A DNA stretch of 7,482 bases, taken from contig CACXBO010000013.1 in the NCBI GenBank assembly GCA_902765975.1, positions 1-7,482 of the forward strand. The letters run 5' to 3'. A program made the position numbers and the translations under genes. The notes beneath the pieces are model-generated. The model saw nothing but the letters and a program-made list of their open reading frames with translations, was not told the origin of the DNA and ran no database searches. Shown here in pieces: positions 6,530-7,482 of the stretch. The number at the start of each line of letters is the position of its first letter. Position 1 is the first letter of the stretch. The DNA is from Oscillospiraceae bacterium. GTDB lineage: Bacteria > Bacillota > Clostridia > Oscillospirales > Oscillospiraceae.

Positions 6530-6890
6530 AGTGCTCGCCGTCGGCGATAAGGGTGGAGTCGGCTCCCGTGGGAGTCATCTCACCGTTTTTATAGATGCCC
6601 CAGAATTCGTGGGCGTCGTCGGACGCGGCTCTGCCGTCGACGGTCGTTATGTAAAGACCCCACTCGCCGACGGTGCCCTCGATGAGATCCTTCTCTTTCA
6701 GAGCCTCGGAGAGAGTCTCGGCGTCGGTGTGGATAACGACTTCCTTGTCGACGTTATCGTATTTTATCTGGACGGTGACCGCCTTCGCGCCTGTCTCCGC
6801 CTGGGGACGGGTGAGCAGGAATACGGTCACGAGAGCCGCCGCAAGGACGACGAGGGCGATAAGGGCTATGAGTACTTTCTTGTTTTTCAT
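6504..6890 (-). CDS. Membrane-anchored DUF4430 (transcobalamin C-terminal-like) domain protein
   Basis: The 128-residue protein has a Lys-rich start (MKNKK), one hydrophobic segment (6-27) that acts as signal anchor, and an extracytoplasmic domain from about 36. There is no lipobox cysteine. The C-terminal pattern of FWGIYKNGE (96-104), GADSTLIADGEHYEL (109-123) and a final aromatic residue fits DUF4430. That family is known to resemble the beta domain of transcobalamin and intrinsic factor. The role is unproven; a substrate-capturing partner of the adjacent S component is the natural guess. A strong GGAGG lies 9 nt before the ATG. It is the first gene of a two-gene unit, with a promoter at 7000-6972 and a terminator after the second gene. 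Confidence 0.8.
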   Translation of the reverse strand: MKNKKVLIALIALVVLAAALVTVFLLTRPQAETGAKAVTVQIKYDNVDKEVVIHTDAETLSEALKEKDLIEGTVGEWGLYITTVDGRAASDDAHEFWGIYKNGEMTPTGADSTLIADGEHYELILGTW

Positions 6891-6918
6891 TATTCTTTTC
6901 CTCCAGTTCTTAATAACG

Positions 6919-6961
6919 TGGGGACTCGAACCCCATGTGCTTTCTCCGTCTACTGAGAAAG
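6919..6961 (-). promoter_or_regulatory. Structured 5' leader of the DUF4430/ECF mRNA: two hairpins, one T-arm-like
   Basis: The first hairpin (6961-6940) has a perfect 7-bp stem CTTTCTC/GAGAAAG with an 8-nt loop and begins about 4 nt after the predicted transcript start. The second (6935-6919) has the stem TGGGG/CCCCA closing the 7-nt loop TTCGAGT, which is the exact layout of a tRNA T-arm. The gene's GGAGG follows about 16 nt later, unpaired in this fold. A CTCC near the 5' end could instead pair with the ribosome site's GGAG, so switching is conceivable. No acceptor, anticodon or D arm pairs with it. It does not resemble any riboswitch class I know. Confidence 0.4.
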
Positions 6962-6971
6962 GAGCATAGAA

Positions 6972-7000
6972 AATATACTATAAGCCGGTATTTTTTTCAA
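6972..7000 (-). promoter_or_regulatory. Sigma-A-like promoter of the DUF4430/ECF unit
   Basis: On the minus strand TTGAAA (7000-6995) is followed after 17 nt by TATATT (6977-6972). An overlapping TATAGT is also present but with worse spacing. Predicted start is about 6965, giving a leader of about 75 nt. The -35 box lies back to back with the -35-like element of the divergent plus-strand gene, 8 bp away. Confidence 0.65.
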
Positions 7001-7008
7001 GGGCTTTT

Positions 7009-7038
7009 GAATAAAAACGGCGGTTTTCGGGAAGCATA
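7009..7038 (+). promoter_or_regulatory. Candidate forespore (sigma-F/sigma-G type) promoter of the membrane protein gene
   Basis: GAATA (7009-7013), 15 nt, then GGGAAGCATA (7029-7038). The Bacillus subtilis sigma-F consensus is GYWTA-15-GGNRANAHTR; this matches 4 of 5 and 9 of 10 positions at the right spacing. GAATA also fits the sigma-G -35 (GMATR). No convincing sigma-A pair is visible in the 185-bp gap on this strand. Transcription would start near 7044, about 20 nt before the GGAGG at 7064-7068. The spacer holds a small dyad, AAAAC-GGCG-GTTTT (7014-7027). Confidence 0.45.
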
Positions 7039-7075
7039 GTCACGTAACCGAATAATTCCATCTGGAGGTAGAACG

Positions 7076-7482
7076 ATGAACGAGAAAGACAGCTTCTCGG
7101 AGAGATTCGAGAGCTTCATCGGCGGAAAGGGCTTCTACATAGTCCTCTTCGCCGCGATCGCCGTTATCGGCATAACCGCCTGGCTTCTCATAAGCCCGGC
7201 GGAAAACGCAAGCGAGAGCTATGGAGACCTTACGCTGAACGCGGCAGAGACTTTGCCGGAGCCCGGCGCCGAGAGCGCGGAGAAAGAGCCGGCGTCAGCC
7301 CTGCCCGAGACGCCGAAGCCCGAAAAGCCGGAGAAGACGGCGCCGGTAATGAATCCCGTCGAGATACCGGTCGAGGAAGAGGAAAAGAAGCCGGAGAAGA
7401 CCGATACGCCGAAGAAGACGGCGGAGGAGAAGGCCTCCGAGACGGAGGGAGCCCCGGAGGAGAAGAGCGAGGAGACGGAGGA
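7076..7482 (+). CDS. Membrane-anchored protein with acidic/Pro-rich linker, probably the N-terminus of an M23 (SpoIIQ-like) protein; cut by right edge
   Basis: 135 complete codons are visible. A short cytoplasmic head (MNEKDSFSERFESFIGGK) leads into one membrane segment (about 20-40, GFYIVLFAAIAVIGITAWLL). From about residue 57 there is a low-complexity linker rich in Glu, Lys, Pro and Ala with repeated KPEK units. The head-plus-helix pattern GGKGFYIVLF resembles what I remember of clostridial M23 metallopeptidases of the SpoIIQ type, which span the forespore inner membrane and contact SpoIIIAH in the engulfment channel. The peptidase domain itself would lie past the window edge, so the family is unconfirmed. 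GGAGG lies 7 nt before the ATG. The preceding forespore-like promoter supports a sporulation role. Another linker-anchored wall protein, such as an FtsN-like one, is possible. Confidence 0.55.
   Translation, partial: MNEKDSFSERFESFIGGKGFYIVLFAAIAVIGITAWLLISPAENASESYGDLTLNAAETLPEPGAESAEKEPASALPETPKPEKPEKTAPVMNPVEIPVEEEEKKPEKTDTPKKTAEEKASETEGAPEEKSEETE

Noticed and set aside
6891..6965. Cobalamin riboswitch before the DUF4430/ECF genes
   Set aside because: The leader is only about 75 nt, far shorter than the usual cobalamin aptamer, and no B12-box-like sequence was seen.
6911..6985. Possible tRNA gene on the minus strand, suggested by the GGTTCGAGTCCCC T-arm
   Set aside because: The 3' flank CGTTATT finds no matching AATAACG upstream. 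There is no D arm or 7-nt anticodon loop, and a promoter -10 lies where the 5' half should be.

Overview
The window looks like chromosome of a G+C-rich, probably spore-forming Firmicute of the Clostridia (an Oscillospiraceae/Ruminococcaceae-type gut bacterium is my best guess). The grounds are strong Shine-Dalgarno sites, sigma-A-like promoters, an ECF-type S component, a GH13-GH77 debranching fusion of a type I associate with clostridia, and a membrane-anchored protein that resembles the N-terminus of clostridial SpoIIQ-like M23 proteins. Codon third positions are strongly G/C-biased, which also produces long meaningless open frames on the opposite strand.

From 5908 down to 1 (minus strand) lies one tightly packed operon. 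A sigma-A promoter (TTTACA-17-TATAAT, extended -10) has a perfect inverted repeat between its two boxes. It drives a fused alpha-amylase-family/4-alpha-glucanotransferase (GH13-GH77), then glucose-6-phosphate isomerase (pgi), an unrecognised basic 70-residue ORF, the tRNA-methyltransferase TrmO, and the start of deoxyribose-phosphate aldolase (deoC), which runs off the left edge. The first gap is 20 nt. After that the genes overlap by ATGA, ATGA and TAATG. The first two enzymes turn intracellular alpha-glucan or maltodextrin into glycolytic intermediates; DeoC feeds deoxynucleoside sugar into the same pathway; TrmO is a tRNA-modification passenger.

From 7000 down to 5961 (minus strand) lies a two-gene unit with its own promoter, a roughly 75-nt leader with two hairpins (one looks like a tRNA T-arm), a membrane-anchored DUF4430 protein, an overlapping ECF-transporter S component, and a strong intrinsic terminator just after the stop codon. 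This looks like a small-molecule (possibly vitamin) uptake module that borrows its energising subunits from elsewhere.

From 7009 to the right edge (plus strand) a divergent gene begins. It encodes a single-pass membrane protein with a long Glu/Lys/Pro-rich extracytoplasmic linker, preceded by a sequence that fits a forespore (sigma-F/sigma-G) promoter. Its -35 element is 8 bp from the -35 of the DUF4430 promoter.

No mobile elements, CRISPR arrays, rRNA or intact tRNA genes are visible. No gene-free stretch exceeds about 190 bp. I found no clearly new system; the least explained parts are the DUF4430/ECF leader RNA, the amylase operator and the 70-residue ORF.
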